From: Gammaproteobacteria bacterium
GTDB lineage: Bacteria; Pseudomonadota; Gammaproteobacteria; Competibacterales; Competibacteraceae
Reading direction: 5' to 3'
Length of the DNA stretch: 7,099 bases
Assembly: GCA_024235035.1 (NCBI GenBank)
Contig: JACKNE010000030.1
Location: 1 to 7,099, forward strand
Part shown: piece after piece, positions 5,739 through 7,099 of the stretch
Layout of the letters: each line of letters opens with the position of its first letter
Numbering within the stretch: the stretch's first letter is position 1
The notes under the pieces: generated by a model
Told to the model about the DNA's origin: nothing
What the model saw: the letters and a program-made list of their open reading frames with translations, nothing else
Databases searched by the model: none
Translations under genes and position numbers: made by a program

Positions 5739-6629
5739 ATGGACCTGAAATCCCTTGTGCAAAATACCCGCACCTTGTTTTCCTTGCCCGATGTATTGAT
5801 TTGCATCAATCAGTTAATCGATGATCCTAATTCCCGGATCAATGAACTGGCGGAAACCATTCTGTGTGATGCGGGACTGGCGGCTCGTCTGCTGCGCCTG
5901 GCCAACAGCGCTTACTACAAACCTCAGCGCCGGGTGGAAACGGTTTCGCACGCCATTATTTTGTTAGGGCATCGACAAGTCCGCGATCTGGTGATGACCA
6001 CAGTCGCGGTGAGTATCTTCAAGGGGCTGCCTCCGGAATTGGTGAACATGGACCGGTTCTGGCTGCACAGCATTCGTTGTGGCAGCGCCGCGCGCCGCCT
6101 AGCTCAGCATCGTCAGCTTCACGAGACGGAACACTTCTTCATTGCCGGTTTGTTGCATGGCATCGGAAAACTGGTGCTCTACAGCCAATACCCGGAACGC
6201 TATCGCGAAGTTCTCGAGTTGGCGGGCGAAGACGAATCGGCCCGGATTGCCGCTGAACGCCGGATTTTTAAATTCACTTATGCCGATGTAGGCGCTGAAT
6301 TACTGAAGAGTTGGCGGCTCTATGATCATCTCCACATGGCGGTTGCTTACCATTTGGACCCCTCCCGGGTGCCAGCGACTTATCGTTTGGAAGCTACGAT
6401 TCTCCATGTCGCGGTCCAAATCGCCAACAGTATGCCAGCAGAGGCCGATGTTCTTTCCAATCCGTCAATGGACGATACCGCGATGAATTTCGCGCCACTC
6501 GCCAAATTGCTTAATTTGCGACCTGAATTACTGGCTGCGCTCCCCACGGAGATTGATTTGCAAGCCAGGGAAGTTTTTGAGATTGTTCGACCGGTTCCTA
6601 TGGCGTCTTTCTCTCCATACAGTTCCTGA
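5739..6629 (+). CDS. HDOD-domain protein
   Basis: A 296-residue protein consisting almost entirely of an HDOD domain. The opening LPDVLICINQLIDDP, then LAETILCDAGLAARLLRLANSAYY (about 37-60) and VSHAIILLGHRQVRDLV (69-85) are standard family blocks. The later helix IAGLLHGIGKLVLY (135-148) matches the HD-superfamily position, but His140 is followed by Gly rather than Asp. Metal-dependent phosphodiesterase activity is therefore not expected. HDOD proteins usually act in signalling or regulation through protein contacts; this one has no attached receiver, GGDEF or EAL domain. The ATG at 5739 is chosen because GGAAG (5725-5729) lies nine bases upstream; a TTG at 5712 would add nine residues. It follows the kinase gene by 63 bases and precedes ygiQ by 32, so it may be co-transcribed with ygiQ. 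Its partner cannot be deduced. Confidence 0.92.
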   Translation: MDLKSLVQNTRTLFSLPDVLICINQLIDDPNSRINELAETILCDAGLAARLLRLANSAYYKPQRRVETVSHAIILLGHRQVRDLVMTTVAVSIFKGLPPELVNMDRFWLHSIRCGSAARRLAQHRQLHETEHFFIAGLLHGIGKLVLYSQYPERYREVLELAGEDESARIAAERRIFKFTYADVGAELLKSWRLYDHLHMAVAYHLDPSRVPATYRLEATILHVAVQIANSMPAEADVLSNPSMDDTAMNFAPLAKLLNLRPELLAALPTEIDLQAREVFEIVRPVPMASFSPYSS

Positions 6630-6661
6630 GTCGACAAAGACCTTGCGTATCCCGGATAATC

Positions 6662-7099
6662 ATGCAGACCGTTTCTCCCCTGTTTTCCTATCGTAAGTAT
6701 TGGGCCACCCGTTTTGGCGTCGCCCCTTTCCTGCCGATGTCGCGCGCTGAAATGGATACGCTCGGATGGGACTCCTGCGACGTTATTTTGGTCACGGGCG
6801 ACGCCTACGTCGATCATCCCAGTTTTGGCATGGCGATTATCGGTCGGCTGCTGGAGGCGCAAGGGTTTCGGGTGGGTATCATCGCTCAGCCGGATTGGAC
6901 TTCGGCGGAACCGTTCCGGGCGCTGGGGCCGCCGAACCTGTTTTTCGGGGTCACCGCCGGCAATATGGATTCGATGGTCAACCGCTACACCGCCGACCGG
7001 CGCTTACGTCACAACGACGCCTACACACCGAATGACGAAGGCGGCAAACGCCCTGACCGGGCGGTGATTGTCTATAGCCAGCGTTGCCGTGAAGCCTAC
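6662..7099 (+). CDS. ygiQ: YgiQ-family radical SAM protein (N-terminal 146 residues, cut by the window edge)
   Basis: An open frame of exactly 146 codons runs from ATG 6662 to the right edge without a stop. It contains blocks I recognise from E. coli YgiQ: APFLPMSRAEMD, LGWDSCDVILVTGDAYVDHP, FRVGIIAQPDW, FFGVTAGNMDSMVNRYTADR and KRPDRAVIVYSQRC. This is the N-terminal domain; the radical SAM CxxxCxxC cluster that binds the 4Fe-4S centre should lie beyond the window. The family's biochemical role is not established. The ribosome binding site is weak (GGAT close to the ATG), which may indicate coupling to the HDOD gene 32 bases upstream. Full-length family members are around 700 residues, so about four fifths of the gene is missing here only because of the window edge. 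Confidence 0.93.
   Translation, partial: MQTVSPLFSYRKYWATRFGVAPFLPMSRAEMDTLGWDSCDVILVTGDAYVDHPSFGMAIIGRLLEAQGFRVGIIAQPDWTSAEPFRALGPPNLFFGVTAGNMDSMVNRYTADRRLRHNDAYTPNDEGGKRPDRAVIVYSQRCREAY

Overview
The window looks like chromosomal DNA from a gammaproteobacterium of moderate GC content. Three things suggest this: a stand-alone hisB followed by hisH and hisA, a CpxR/CpxA-like two-component pair, and a YgiQ that closely resembles the enterobacterial protein. The genus cannot be fixed from the sequence alone. Nearly all of the window is explained by genes, and no intergenic gap exceeds 300 bases. There are no tRNA or rRNA genes, CRISPR arrays, transposases or other clear signs of recent transfer.

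Layout. Bases 1-1371 (minus strand) hold a histidine biosynthesis cluster, hisB-hisH-hisA, with hisA cut by the window edge; a probable sigma70 promoter lies at about 1453-1481. Bases 1568-2486 (minus) hold a Tat-exported intradiol ring-cleavage dioxygenase-like protein followed by an intrinsic-type terminator. Bases 2604-3368 (minus) encode a four-EF-hand protein of the XopAW-like type. Bases 3598-5675 (plus) encode an OmpR/CpxR-type response regulator and a CpxA-like membrane histidine kinase. Bases 5739-6629 (plus) encode an HDOD-domain protein. From 6662 to the right edge runs the N-terminal part of a YgiQ-family radical SAM protein.

The most interesting part is the 229-base divergent region 3369-3597 between the EF-hand gene and the two-component genes. 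It contains a perfect match to the CpxR consensus, GTAAA-N5-GTAAA, flanked by two looser half-sites in helical phase. Candidate promoters for both directions share the same -35 bases inside this box. In enterobacteria the gene divergent from cpxRA is cpxP, encoding the periplasmic modulator. Here that position is taken by a calcium-binding-type protein. This suggests, without proving it, a Cpx-like circuit that autoregulates and controls an EF-hand protein.

The histidine genes, the dioxygenase and the HDOD/ygiQ genes look like independent neighbours rather than parts of this circuit.
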